This document shows positions 1 to 6,000 of a DNA stretch of 9,947 nucleotides, in pieces (the stretch's first letter is position 1; each line of letters opens with the position of its first letter). A program made the position numbers and the translations under genes. The DNA comes from Lactobacillus delbrueckii (GTDB lineage Bacteria > Bacillota > Bacilli > Lactobacillales > Lactobacillaceae). The notes below the pieces were generated by a model that was not told the DNA's origin, did no database searches, and was given only the letters and a program-made list of their open reading frames with translations. The DNA lies in assembly GCA_004556255.1 (NCBI GenBank), contig SFHY01000036.1, positions 1 to 9,947 on the forward strand, in the 5' to 3' direction.

Positions 1-17
1 ATTCTGCTTAAAAACTT

Positions 18-1205
18 TTACTTAAGCTTGGCCAAACGGACAACGTCACGTTCGATCATCAATTCTTCGTCAGTTGGAATAATCAAACCAGCCAGCTTGG
101 AATCCTCCTTGGTGATGAAGCCTTCATTAGCAGCCTTGTTAGCTGCGTCGTCAAAGTCAACGCCCATGAAGGACAATGCCTTCATAACCCCTTCACGGAC
201 TTCATCATCGTGTTCGCCGATCCCGGCAGTGAAGACAACCGCGTCTGCCCCGCCCATTTCAGCAATGTAAGAGCCAACGTAGCGGACTACCCGGTTAACG
301 AAGACAGCTTCAGCCAGCTTGGCACGCTTGTCCTTGCTTTCTCTGATGTCCCGCATGTCGCTGGAGACGCCGGAGATGCCCAACAGGCCTGACTTGTGGT
401 TCAAAATGTCGATCATTTCGTTGAAGTCAGTGATGCCTTCCTTCTTCATGATGTACTGCAGAACTGACGGGTCAACGTCACCTGACCGGGTCCCCATGGT
501 TACCCCAGCCAAAGGTGAGAAGCCCATGGAAGTGTCGTAGCACTTGCCATCCTTAACTGCAGTAACTGAAGCGCCTGAGCCCAGGTGGCAGACAACCAGC
601 TTAAGGTCCTTGAGGTCCTTGCCCAGGAATTCAGCTGCCTTGCCGGAAACGTAACGGACAGAAGTGCCGTGGGCACCGTACTTACGGGCCTTGTACTTCT
701 CGTAGTATTCATATGGCAAGGAGTAGATGTAGTGTACTTCATCCATTGACTGGTGGAAGGAAGTGTCAAAGACGCCGACTTGCGGCACGTCCGGCAGGAT
801 GTTCATAAAGGCTTGAATGCCGCGGCCTTCTGCAGGGTTGTGCAGAGGAGCGTAGTCAGTCAAGTCGAAAATCTTGTGGATGTTGTCCTTGTCAATGATT
901 GCTGAGTCTGGGAACAATTCCCCGCCGTTCACGATCCGGTGGCCAACGCCGACAATTTCCTTAACGTCTGCAATAGCGCCATATTCCTTCAGCCAGTCAA
1001 GCAGTGTTTGCACGGCTACTTCCTGGTTTGGCAGGTCAACTTCGGCTTCATGCTTGCTTCCATCAGCCAACTTCATTGAAAAGGTTGAACCATCGATACC
1101 AATACGGTCGCCCAGCCCGGAAGCTAAGACACTCTCATCAGCTAATGAGAACAGCTTATACTTAAATGAAGATGAACCAGAGTTGATTGCTAAAATCTTA
1201 TCCAT
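18..1205 (-). CDS. ackA: Acetate kinase
   Basis: Cytosolic acetate kinase, interconverting acetyl phosphate + ADP and acetate + ATP; in lactic acid bacteria it yields ATP when acetyl phosphate is made from pyruvate or by phosphoketolase. The 395-residue product is full family length. It shows the ASKHA phosphate motif NSGSSSFKYKLF (8-19), GHRIVNGGE (88-96, Arg90), FDTSFH (146-151, Asp147), YGAHGTS (176-182, His179), HLGSGAS (207-213), MGTRSGDVDP (237-246, Arg240) and FTAGIGE (325-331). By family knowledge Arg90, Asp147, His179 and Arg240 correspond to substrate and catalytic residues. The ATG at 1205 was chosen because AAGGAG lies about 9 nt upstream and the protein then begins MDKILAINSG, as in homologues; the frame stays open eight codons further upstream. 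It lies 33 bp after the methyltransferase gene, and a likely promoter of its own is listed separately. Confidence 0.97.
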   Translation of the reverse strand: MDKILAINSGSSSFKYKLFSLADESVLASGLGDRIGIDGSTFSMKLADGSKHEAEVDLPNQEVAVQTLLDWLKEYGAIADVKEIVGVGHRIVNGGELFPDSAIIDKDNIHKIFDLTDYAPLHNPAEGRGIQAFMNILPDVPQVGVFDTSFHQSMDEVHYIYSLPYEYYEKYKARKYGAHGTSVRYVSGKAAEFLGKDLKDLKLVVCHLGSGASVTAVKDGKCYDTSMGFSPLAGVTMGTRSGDVDPSVLQYIMKKEGITDFNEMIDILNHKSGLLGISGVSSDMRDIRESKDKRAKLAEAVFVNRVVRYVGSYIAEMGGADAVVFTAGIGEHDDEVREGVMKALSFMGVDFDDAANKAANEGFITKEDSKLAGLIIPTDEELMIERDVVRLAKLK

Positions 1206-1238
1206 TATTAAAAAACTCCTTTTACTCACTTCACAAAC

Positions 1239-2237
1239 TTAATTATCTTTTTTAGTATACCACTCGTTCAGCTTAATATTAAGGGCTACCAAAGATTCTT
1301 CCTTCTTCAGATTCTCAAGCTTTGTGAGCAAAACTTCCCTCGGCGGCTTGCTTTGGCCGTGGTTTTGGAAGATAAGGATACTTTTTTGACTTACCTTGCT
1401 TTGGAATAAACTGCTTGGCAATTGCACGATCGCCTGCAGGTGGACCTTGCTGGCCAGCCAGGGCATAAAGTCGGCCCCAACCGTCCCGGTCAGCATGTTT
1501 TGCGGCACCAGGAGAAAGGCAAAGCCGTCTTCAGCCAGGTTCTTGACGATTTGCTCAACGAAGAGGACGTGCGCGTAGGCGTGCCCCTCCTTGGTCCGGA
1601 GGTCAAAGTTCTTGGCATTGTCATCGTTGGCGTAAAAGCCGATCGGCAGGTCGCTGACCACTACGTCTGGCTTGACTGGCCAGTCGGTCAAGGCATCCTG
1701 GCAGTAAAAGTCTGCTTTTAACCCCGCCAAGTGGGCGGCCACGTCGGCTAAGTTGAGCATCTCTTCGTCATTGTCCTGGCCAACTAGGTCAAAGCGGTCT
1801 GCTGAATGGTTCTGGGCAGCCAATTGCTGGTCAACTGAGAAGAGCAGGTTGCCACTGCCAACTGCCGGATCCAGCAGAACTTGCTTTTTCTTAGGCAGGA
1901 GCTTGTCCATAAACAGGGTCAAGACCGTGGCTAAAAGCGGCGGAGTCGGCATCTGGTTGGCGTCCCGGCCGTCATCATTGATGGCTTTAAGGACCAGGAG
2001 GCCATAGACCTGTTCTTTCTGGACCTTTGACCAGTTCTTGTAGTCCAAAGCCGCGTAGCGTTCTTTAAGCTCAGCCACCGTCTTTTGGTCCGGAGCTCCC
2101 ATTTCCACGCGGATTTCCCCGCTTTCCAGGTTGTCAAAAGTTTCCACCAAGGCATCAGCCAGGGATACGTTTAAGGCTTCTTGCAGGCATTCGACTGCTT
2201 CCAAAGTCTGCCCAAACAGTTCTTCAATTCTATTCAT
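1239..2237 (-). CDS. YtxK/ComYH-type class I SAM-dependent methyltransferase-fold protein
   Basis: A 332-residue protein of the N6-adenine-methyltransferase-like group found between comG and ackA in many firmicutes (YtxK in Bacillus, ComYH in streptococci). An N-terminal helical region (about 1-95) precedes a Rossmann methyltransferase domain. Motif I is LLDPAVGSGNLL (121-132), which would bind S-adenosylmethionine. Motif IV is SDLPIGFY (195-202) in place of the NPPY of true N6-adenine DNA methyltransferases. Conserved segments GHAYAHVLFVEQ (218-229) and FLLVPQNML (241-249) follow. No target recognition domain is visible, so it is not an obvious restriction-modification enzyme. The natural substrate of this family is not settled as far as I know. 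The ATG at 2237 follows an AAGGG-type ribosome site about 12 nt upstream, which lies within an inverted repeat. The gene starts 69 bp after comGG and ends 33 bp before ackA. Confidence 0.88.
   Translation of the reverse strand: MNRIEELFGQTLEAVECLQEALNVSLADALVETFDNLESGEIRVEMGAPDQKTVAELKERYAALDYKNWSKVQKEQVYGLLVLKAINDDGRDANQMPTPPLLATVLTLFMDKLLPKKKQVLLDPAVGSGNLLFSVDQQLAAQNHSADRFDLVGQDNDEEMLNLADVAAHLAGLKADFYCQDALTDWPVKPDVVVSDLPIGFYANDDNAKNFDLRTKEGHAYAHVLFVEQIVKNLAEDGFAFLLVPQNMLTGTVGADFMPWLASKVHLQAIVQLPSSLFQSKVSQKSILIFQNHGQSKPPREVLLTKLENLKKEESLVALNIKLNEWYTKKDN
1254..1282 (-). promoter_or_regulatory. Candidate extended -10 promoter for ackA
   Basis: On the minus strand TTAATA (1282-1277) is followed after 17 nt by TATACT (1259-1254). 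A TG at the extended -10 position gives TGGTATACT. Transcription would begin near 1247 and leave a leader of roughly 40 nt before the ackA ATG. The site lies inside the last codons of the methyltransferase gene. This is a consensus match only. It would let ackA be expressed independently of the competence genes, as expected for a central metabolic enzyme. Confidence 0.45.
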
Positions 2238-2247
2238 GACTTAAGTC

Positions 2248-2297
2248 CACCCTTCTTTGCAATACATACCAATTCTAATGATTTACAAGGAAGGGTG
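2248..2297 (-). repeat. Inverted repeat overlapping the ribosome binding site of the methyltransferase gene
   Basis: The 12-bp arms are at 2248-2259 (CACCCTTCTTTG on the plus strand) and 2286-2297 (CAAGGAAGGGTG). They match in 11 of 12 positions and are separated by 26 nt. On the minus-strand transcript the downstream arm contains the AAGAAGGGTGG that serves as ribosome binding site for the methyltransferase gene, so pairing would hide it. No T-tract follows, so it does not look like a simple intrinsic terminator. Confidence 0.6.
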
Positions 2298-2300
2298 CAA
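2272..2300 (-). promoter_or_regulatory. Candidate promoter for the methyltransferase-ackA pair
   Basis: On the minus strand TTGCAC (2300-2295) is followed after 17 nt by TAGAAT (2277-2272), a five-of-six match to the -10 consensus. The -35 match is only three of six. A start near 2265 would fall in the loop of the surrounding inverted repeat, so a transcript from here would lack the upstream arm. The assignment rests on consensus and on the position just after the com genes. Confidence 0.4.
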
Positions 2301-2306
2301 GAAATT

Positions 2307-2552
2307 TCACCCGCCCCAGAGGTAATTTGCCAGCAGCTGGTTGATCCGGATAACGTGCTTATAAGCGTCCAGATAGCTTTCAATCAGCAGAATGGTCGTG
2401 GCTAGCAGCAGCACGCTGGTCAGCAGGGCACTCCCCCTTTGCCGGCTTAACCTGGTCAGTTTTCTGATCTTCAGTCTTTTTCTCAGCCTCCTTCTCTTTT
2501 TCCGGTGCCTTATCGACTTTAAAATACAAAATTGACCTTTTCCCCTTTTCAT
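2307..2552 (-). CDS. comGG: ComGG-like minor pseudopilin, short, with a long basic leader
   Basis: Likely last pseudopilin of the comG operon, an inner-membrane protein that would join the tip or assembly complex of the competence pseudopilus. The 81-residue product has a very basic stretch (about residues 12-39, with repeated RK/KR) and then RGSALLTSVLLLATTILLIE (39-58), a prepilin-like hydrophobic segment, but with no Glu at +5. Only about 22 residues follow, against a total of about 124 for Bacillus ComGG, so it is either a minimal or an eroded form. The ATG at 2552 was chosen because a perfect GGAGGT lies 8 nt upstream and no GTG or TTG start occurs closer to the hydrophobic segment. It overlaps comGF by 173 nt in another frame. 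Identity rests mainly on position and the hydrophobic segment; it shows no clear family motif. Confidence 0.55.
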   Translation of the reverse strand: MKRGKGQFCILKSIRHRKKRRRLRKRLKIRKLTRLSRQRGSALLTSVLLLATTILLIESYLDAYKHVIRINQLLANYLWGG

Positions 2553-3012
2553 TGATATGGACCTCCATCAAGCCATCCCTGGCCGCGAACGTTGCCCCCC
2601 AGATTGGCAGCAGGGTCATGTTGCCGCCGTCTGTCCCGGATCTTCTGACCCGAAGATTATTTCCGCCATTGTCCATTTCCAAGACGTAGCCAACTTTTTC
2701 GATCTCCCCTTCACCTTTCTTTCCGTCCTTCGTGTCATCCTTTTTCTCTTCTTTGATAAACATGATCTTCAAAGGATTGGAATTCCCCAGATCAATATAA
2801 GTCCGCTGGCTGTCCTTTTTCAAAAACTTGGCGAACTGGACGTAAGAAAAGGCCAGTTCATTGGGGTCGTGCCGGTCTTTTTCAAAAAGGGTAAAAAGCT
2901 TTAGGCACGAAGACAAGAGAGACAGGCAAATCACCGTCACTAAGAGGGCGACCATGGTCTCCAGCAAGCTAAAAGCCTTACTTCTGGCAAATCTTCTGCT
3001 GGGTTTCATCAT
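2380..3012 (-). CDS. comGF: ComGF minor pseudopilin with charged insertions
   Basis: Minor pseudopilin of the competence DNA-uptake pseudopilus, anchored in the membrane by its N-terminal helix until assembly. The 210-residue product begins with a basic leader and the prepilin cleavage motif KAFSLLE (12-18): cleavage would fall between Ala13 and Phe14, with Glu18 at +5. A hydrophobic helix (about 14-36) follows. Residues 107-166, including YVLEMDNGGNNLRVRRSGTD and MTLLPIWGA, resemble the ComGF C-terminal domain. Two charged low-complexity stretches are unusual: one at about 87-106 rich in Lys, Asp, Glu and Gly, and a Lys/Glu-rich tail from about 167 to the end that overlaps comGG. The tail makes the protein longer than typical ComGF. 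ATG ATG at 3012/3009 follows AAAGGAGA about 7 nt upstream. It overlaps comGE by 35 nt. Confidence 0.85.
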   Translation of the reverse strand: MMKPSRRFARSKAFSLLETMVALLVTVICLSLLSSCLKLFTLFEKDRHDPNELAFSYVQFAKFLKKDSQRTYIDLGNSNPLKIMFIKEEKKDDTKDGKKGEGEIEKVGYVLEMDNGGNNLRVRRSGTDGGNMTLLPIWGATFAARDGLMEVHINEKGKRSILYFKVDKAPEKEKEAEKKTEDQKTDQVKPAKGECPADQRAAASHDHSAD

Positions 3013-3244
3013 ACAGATCTCCTTTGCCGGTCAAGACATACTCATGGTCTCTGACCTTGACCCGCTTGACCGGGCACTCTTTCAGCATCCGGTAGGCCAG
3101 GGCCTGGTTGGCCCGCTGGCTTGACTCTTGCTGTAGTTTCTTCAGCCCGCTGAGGCAAGTAACCATGGCGGTTAGCGCGATGCAGACGATGGCCAGAGCG
3201 ACCACTGCCTCCAGGGCCAAAAAGCCTTCCTGTTTACTTTTCAT
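2978..3244 (-). CDS. comGE: ComGE minor pseudopilin
   Basis: Minor pseudopilin, 88 residues. The prepilin motif is QEGFLALEAVVALAI (5-19): processing by the prepilin peptidase would fall between Gly7 and Phe8, with Glu12 at +5. It is the only one of the four clear prepilins here with Gly at -1. The hydrophobic helix runs to about residue 30, followed by a short hydrophilic domain containing a conserved-looking Cys-Pro (residues 56-57). The ATG at 3244 gives a six-residue basic leader of normal length; the frame is open further upstream, but that part looks like the tail of comGD. The start overlaps the end of comGD by 11 nt and the end overlaps comGF by 35 nt, pointing to translational coupling. 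Assignment rests on motif and operon position. Confidence 0.8.
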   Translation of the reverse strand: MKSKQEGFLALEAVVALAIVCIALTAMVTCLSGLKKLQQESSQRANQALAYRMLKECPVKRVKVRDHEYVLTGKGDLYDETQQKICQK

Positions 3245-3671
3245 TGATCTTCCCCCACGACAGCAAAAAGGTATATTTTTTAACATACTCCTCTTTCCCC
3301 TGATCGTTTTTTACGATTTTCAAGGTAAACGGCTGGCTGGTGGTCCCGTCACCGGTGATGTTGAAGCCGGTTTTATCACTGAAAGATGTATAAACCGTAA
3401 CTCCATCTGGAATCTTGAGGCTCTCATGCCGGCCGTCTTGAATGACTTCCAGCTTGCCCTGACTGCTTTGGTTGTAGACCACGACCCTTTTTCCCGTAAT
3501 GGCGGCGCTTCTGATTTTCTCTTGAAAAAGTCCAGCCGCCTGCCGGCAGAAGCGGTCAAAATTGATCTTGTCCTCAAAGCCTTGCAAGCTCATCTCCCCG
3601 ATACCCAGCAGCATCCCCGCGATGGCCAGTGTCACCACCGTCTCCAGCAGGCTGAAGGCTCTCTGCCTCAT
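3234..3671 (-). CDS. comGD: ComGD minor pseudopilin
   Basis: Pseudopilin of the competence uptake machine, 145 residues, close to the usual family length. The leader is only MRQRA, followed by FSLLETVVTLAIAGMLLGI (6-24): cleavage would fall between Ala5 and Phe6, with Glu10 at +5. The globular part has FQEKIRSAAITGKRVVVYN (49-67), consistent with the long-helix and beta-strand layout of GspH/ComGD-type pseudopilins. The ATG at 3671 shares bases with the comGC stop codon in an ATGA junction, so translation is probably coupled; a GGAG lies very close upstream. It continues 11 nt into comGE. Confidence 0.85.
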   Translation of the reverse strand: MRQRAFSLLETVVTLAIAGMLLGIGEMSLQGFEDKINFDRFCRQAAGLFQEKIRSAAITGKRVVVYNQSSQGKLEVIQDGRHESLKIPDGVTVYTSFSDKTGFNITGDGTTSQPFTLKIVKNDQGKEEYVKKYTFLLSWGKINEK

Positions 3672-3991
3672 TCTCCGCTCTTGGCGAAGTCGCCGATCGC
3701 CAGCTTCTTATCCTCAGCCTGCTTCTCCTGCTTTTGCGTCAAGTAGTGGGCATCCACCATTTCCTGGAAAGAAGCCGGGGTCTTGCCCGTATTTTCCTCA
3801 TATAGCTCCACCTGGGTCCGGATGGTCGTATTAAAAGCATCGTTAGTCTGCTTGTCAGCGTGGTCCTTTTGAGCCAGCAAATTCGGCGAGATCAAAAGAA
3901 CCAGGGTCGCGATAATTGCCACCACGATCACCATTTCAATCAGGGTAAAAGCCCGCTGGCGCTTTGGCCAGAACCATCTTAAATGTTTCAT
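3668..3991 (-). CDS. comGC: ComGC major competence pseudopilin
   Basis: Main structural subunit of the competence pseudopilus, 107 residues, the normal ComGC size. A basic leader (KHLRWFWPKRQR) leads into RAFTLIEMVIVVAIIATLV (13-31). Cleavage by ComC would fall between Ala14 and Phe15, with Glu19 at +5, as in streptococcal ComGC (KAFTLVEM). A helix with SPNLLAQKDHADKQTNDAF (35-53) and the short C-terminal domain follow (TGKTPASFQEMV, YLTQKQEKQA), typical for ComGC. The ATG at 3991 is supported by GCGGAGG about 10 nt upstream; a longer open frame extends up to 4174 but overlaps comGB and lacks the family start. It lies 20 bp after comGB. Confidence 0.95.
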   Translation of the reverse strand: MKHLRWFWPKRQRAFTLIEMVIVVAIIATLVLLISPNLLAQKDHADKQTNDAFNTTIRTQVELYEENTGKTPASFQEMVDAHYLTQKQEKQAEDKKLAIGDFAKSGE

Positions 3992-4011
3992 TTGCTTTTT
4001 CCTCCGCAAAA

Positions 4012-5010
4012 CTAAAGCTGCTGCATACTGTCGTAAATCGGCAAAAGCAGCTTCAAATACATCCCAATAATGCACAGGCCAATCAAGATAAAACAGACCG
4101 GCTGCACATTGACAATCAGCTTGGACAGCTTTTGGCGCAAGCGGTTGAACAAAAGCCGGGACAAAAGCAGGCACTGCCGGCTCAGTTCCCCCCGCTCACT
4201 GCCCGCTTGCAGCAGCATCAAGAGGTCCTGGCTCAAAAATGGCTCCTTCTGGATAACCTCTTCCACTTTCTTGCCCCGCAGGATCGCGTCTCTTGCCCGC
4301 CGGCCCACTTCTTCTTGAAGAGACCCCGGCGCCTGCCGGCAGGCAAAGTCGCACATCTGCTGCAGGGAAAAGCCGCTGGCTAAAAGCATGCCCAGGTCAT
4401 AGGAGATCAAATACTGTCCGTACAAGGCCACCACCGGCCCTAATACTGGCCAAGTTAAGAGCTTTTTGAAAGACTGGTAGTCCTGCTTTTTCAAATAAGC
4501 GGCCGCGATAATGACCAGCAAGATGACCAAAAGCAGTAAAAAGACTAAGACCAGCAAGAGCAGGTCCCCCTGCTTGGCGGAGCTGCCGGCAAATTCTACC
4601 GACAAAAAGTTCTGCATGAAGATTAAAATCAAGGTCATCATCCCCGCCAAAACAACCGGGTAGGCCAGTTCCCCCTGCAGCTTCTTGACCTGCTCATTCT
4701 TCATTCTCCCCAAAAGGGCCAGCTGGGCCAGGGATTCATCCAGCCGCCCTTGGCTAAGCGCCATGTCCAGCTGGGTGACCGTCGTCTTGTTAAAGCCCAG
4801 ACCCGCTAAAAGCTGACCTAGGTCTTCTCCTTGCCGCATCTTTTCATCCAGCCGGGCCAGCTGCTTTTTCCGCTTGGGCCAAAGCAGGGGCAAAAGCTGC
4901 AGGCTCTTGGTCAAGGAAAAGCCGTTTTTCAGGCAGTTAGCCAAAAAGGCCAGCAGTTCCACCTGTTCACTCTGCTTCAGTTTAGCCGCCTTTATATTGC
5001 CTTGCCACAT
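4012..5010 (-). CDS. comGB: ComGB membrane platform protein
   Basis: Polytopic inner-membrane protein of the GspF/PilC family, on which the pseudopilus is assembled by the ComGA ATPase. It has 332 residues, the usual size. Two T2SSF-type helical cytoplasmic domains are seen, about 15-115 (FLANCLKNGFSLTKSLQLL, GEDLGQLLAGLGF) and 200-300 (LGMLLASGFSLQQMCDFA, GSERGELS). Membrane segments are at about 118-138, 149-171 and 303-325. The repeated 'L-x-S-G-F-S-L' type element in each half (residues 27-33 and 209-215) fits the internal duplication of this family. The ATG at 5010 lies 29 nt inside the end of comGA, with AAAGGAGA about 12 nt upstream, indicating coupled translation. Confidence 0.92.
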   Translation of the reverse strand: MWQGNIKAAKLKQSEQVELLAFLANCLKNGFSLTKSLQLLPLLWPKRKKQLARLDEKMRQGEDLGQLLAGLGFNKTTVTQLDMALSQGRLDESLAQLALLGRMKNEQVKKLQGELAYPVVLAGMMTLILIFMQNFLSVEFAGSSAKQGDLLLLVLVFLLLLVILLVIIAAAYLKKQDYQSFKKLLTWPVLGPVVALYGQYLISYDLGMLLASGFSLQQMCDFACRQAPGSLQEEVGRRARDAILRGKKVEEVIQKEPFLSQDLLMLLQAGSERGELSRQCLLLSRLLFNRLRQKLSKLIVNVQPVCFILIGLCIIGMYLKLLLPIYDSMQQL

Positions 5011-5953
5011 CTTCCGTAATCTCTCCTTTCTCCACCAGCTTGCTTAAGTTTTCCTCCCAAGCCGCGAAATTTCCTCTGACCGGCTGGCCTAAAGCGGCCA
5101 GCAAGTCTTCCAGGCTGGCAATATCCAGCAAGCAGCCTGTCCCCTTTTTGCCTGGCAAAAGGCGCTGGTAGGAAACCGCCGTCAAGCAGTTGACCAGCTC
5201 GTTATTTTTTACTCCCAGGCTCTCCAGGCGGGAAATGGTTTGGTAGGTACTTTTGGCATGCACTGTGGCTAAAACCAGGTGGCCGCTTAAAGCCGCGTCA
5301 ACCGCTAAATGGGCCGTCTCTTCATCGCGGATTTCACCGATAATCAAGACGTCTGGCCGGTGGCGCAGGGCCGCTTTTAAAAGGCTGGCATAGCTGATTC
5401 CGGCGCCGGCATTGACTTGCGCTTGAAAAAAGCTCTCCTCATACACTTCCACCGGGTCTTCGATGGTCATCACCATTTTCGTCTGGCTGAGCCTTCTGGC
5501 TAATTCATACATGGTCGTGGTCTTACCCGACCCCGTCGGCCCGCTGGTCACGATCATCCCCCGCCGCCAGCAAAGGTCCACCAGATCCTTAAACTGGTCC
5601 GGGAAAAAGTACCGGCTCTCCCCCAAAGAATAGATGATCCGGATAACTAAAGAATCCTTTCCCCGGTAGTCACCCACGCTGGAGAGGCGGAGCCAGTAGT
5701 CCTGACCCGCCAAATTGACAACCATGCTGCCAACCTGGGGGCGGCGGTGTTCAGCAATATCCATTTCGGCTTGGTACTTAAACCAGTTGACTAGTTCATT
5801 GCCCGCTTCCAGGGTCAGGTCCGGCCTTTCTTCCAGATCCCCGGCCCGCAGGCGCAATTTATAGCCCCCCTTCTTGGGCAGGAAAAAGATGTCGCTGGCC
5901 CGGATCTTGACCGCCTCTTCCAGCATTTGCCGGGCTTTGTCTGCAACTTCCAC
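4982..5953 (-). CDS. comGA: ComGA pseudopilus assembly ATPase
   Basis: Cytoplasmic GspE/PilB-type hexameric ATPase that would power assembly of the competence pseudopilus. The 323-residue product shows the N-terminal domain motif IRASDIFFLP (17-26), Walker A GPTGSGKTTT (138-147), Asp box TIEDPVE (163-169), Walker B VLIIGEIRDEETA (202-214) and His box ATVHA (229-233). It is shorter than Bacillus ComGA (about 356) and lacks the C-terminal cysteine cluster of that protein; only one Cys remains there. The start is a GTG at 5953 with AAAGGAGG about 5 nt upstream, giving an N-terminus that lines up with Bacillus ComGA. It is the first gene of the com operon, preceded by a structured leader and the fructokinase terminator. 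Confidence 0.95.
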   Translation of the reverse strand: MEVADKARQMLEEAVKIRASDIFFLPKKGGYKLRLRAGDLEERPDLTLEAGNELVNWFKYQAEMDIAEHRRPQVGSMVVNLAGQDYWLRLSSVGDYRGKDSLVIRIIYSLGESRYFFPDQFKDLVDLCWRRGMIVTSGPTGSGKTTTMYELARRLSQTKMVMTIEDPVEVYEESFFQAQVNAGAGISYASLLKAALRHRPDVLIIGEIRDEETAHLAVDAALSGHLVLATVHAKSTYQTISRLESLGVKNNELVNCLTAVSYQRLLPGKKGTGCLLDIASLEDLLAALGQPVRGNFAAWEENLSKLVEKGEITEDVARQYKGG

Positions 5954-5957
5954 AAGG

Positions 5958-5989
5958 TCCTCCTTTCTTTTTCTCTTTTTTCCTCCTCC
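5958..5989 (-). other. 32-nt polypurine leader tract with mirror-like symmetry before comGA
   Basis: The minus strand is purine only over 32 bases, and the plus strand is all C and T. The tract is close to a mirror repeat centred near 5974, with three mismatches in 15 paired positions. It has an SD-like GGAGG at each end: the one next to the GTG (5959-5963) serves comGA, whereas GGAGGAGG at 5982-5989 has no start codon at a usable distance. Such tracts can form triplex DNA or act as ribosome standby sites; neither is shown here. Confidence 0.5.
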
Positions 5990-6000
5990 ACTTACTAGTA

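Noticed and set aside
6..27. Inverted repeat GCTTAA / TTAAGC over the ackA stop codon as a terminator
   Set aside because: The stem is 6 bp and AT-rich, and the window ends before a T-tract could be judged.
2275..2309. Possible frameshift restoring a longer ComGG
   Set aside because: Shifting frame at the stop adds only about 13 residues before another stop, too little to restore a family-length protein.
3108..3746. Long plus-strand open frame of 212 codons opposite comGD and comGE, and a 139-codon one at 3964-4383 opposite comGB
   Set aside because: They lie antisense to well-supported genes, have no recognisable domain or ribosome site, and reflect the codon bias of the real minus-strand frames.
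3992..4174. Upstream extension of the comGC frame to a 168-residue protein
   Set aside because: The extension overlaps comGB in another frame, and the ATG at 3991 has a good ribosome site and gives the standard ComGC length and leader.
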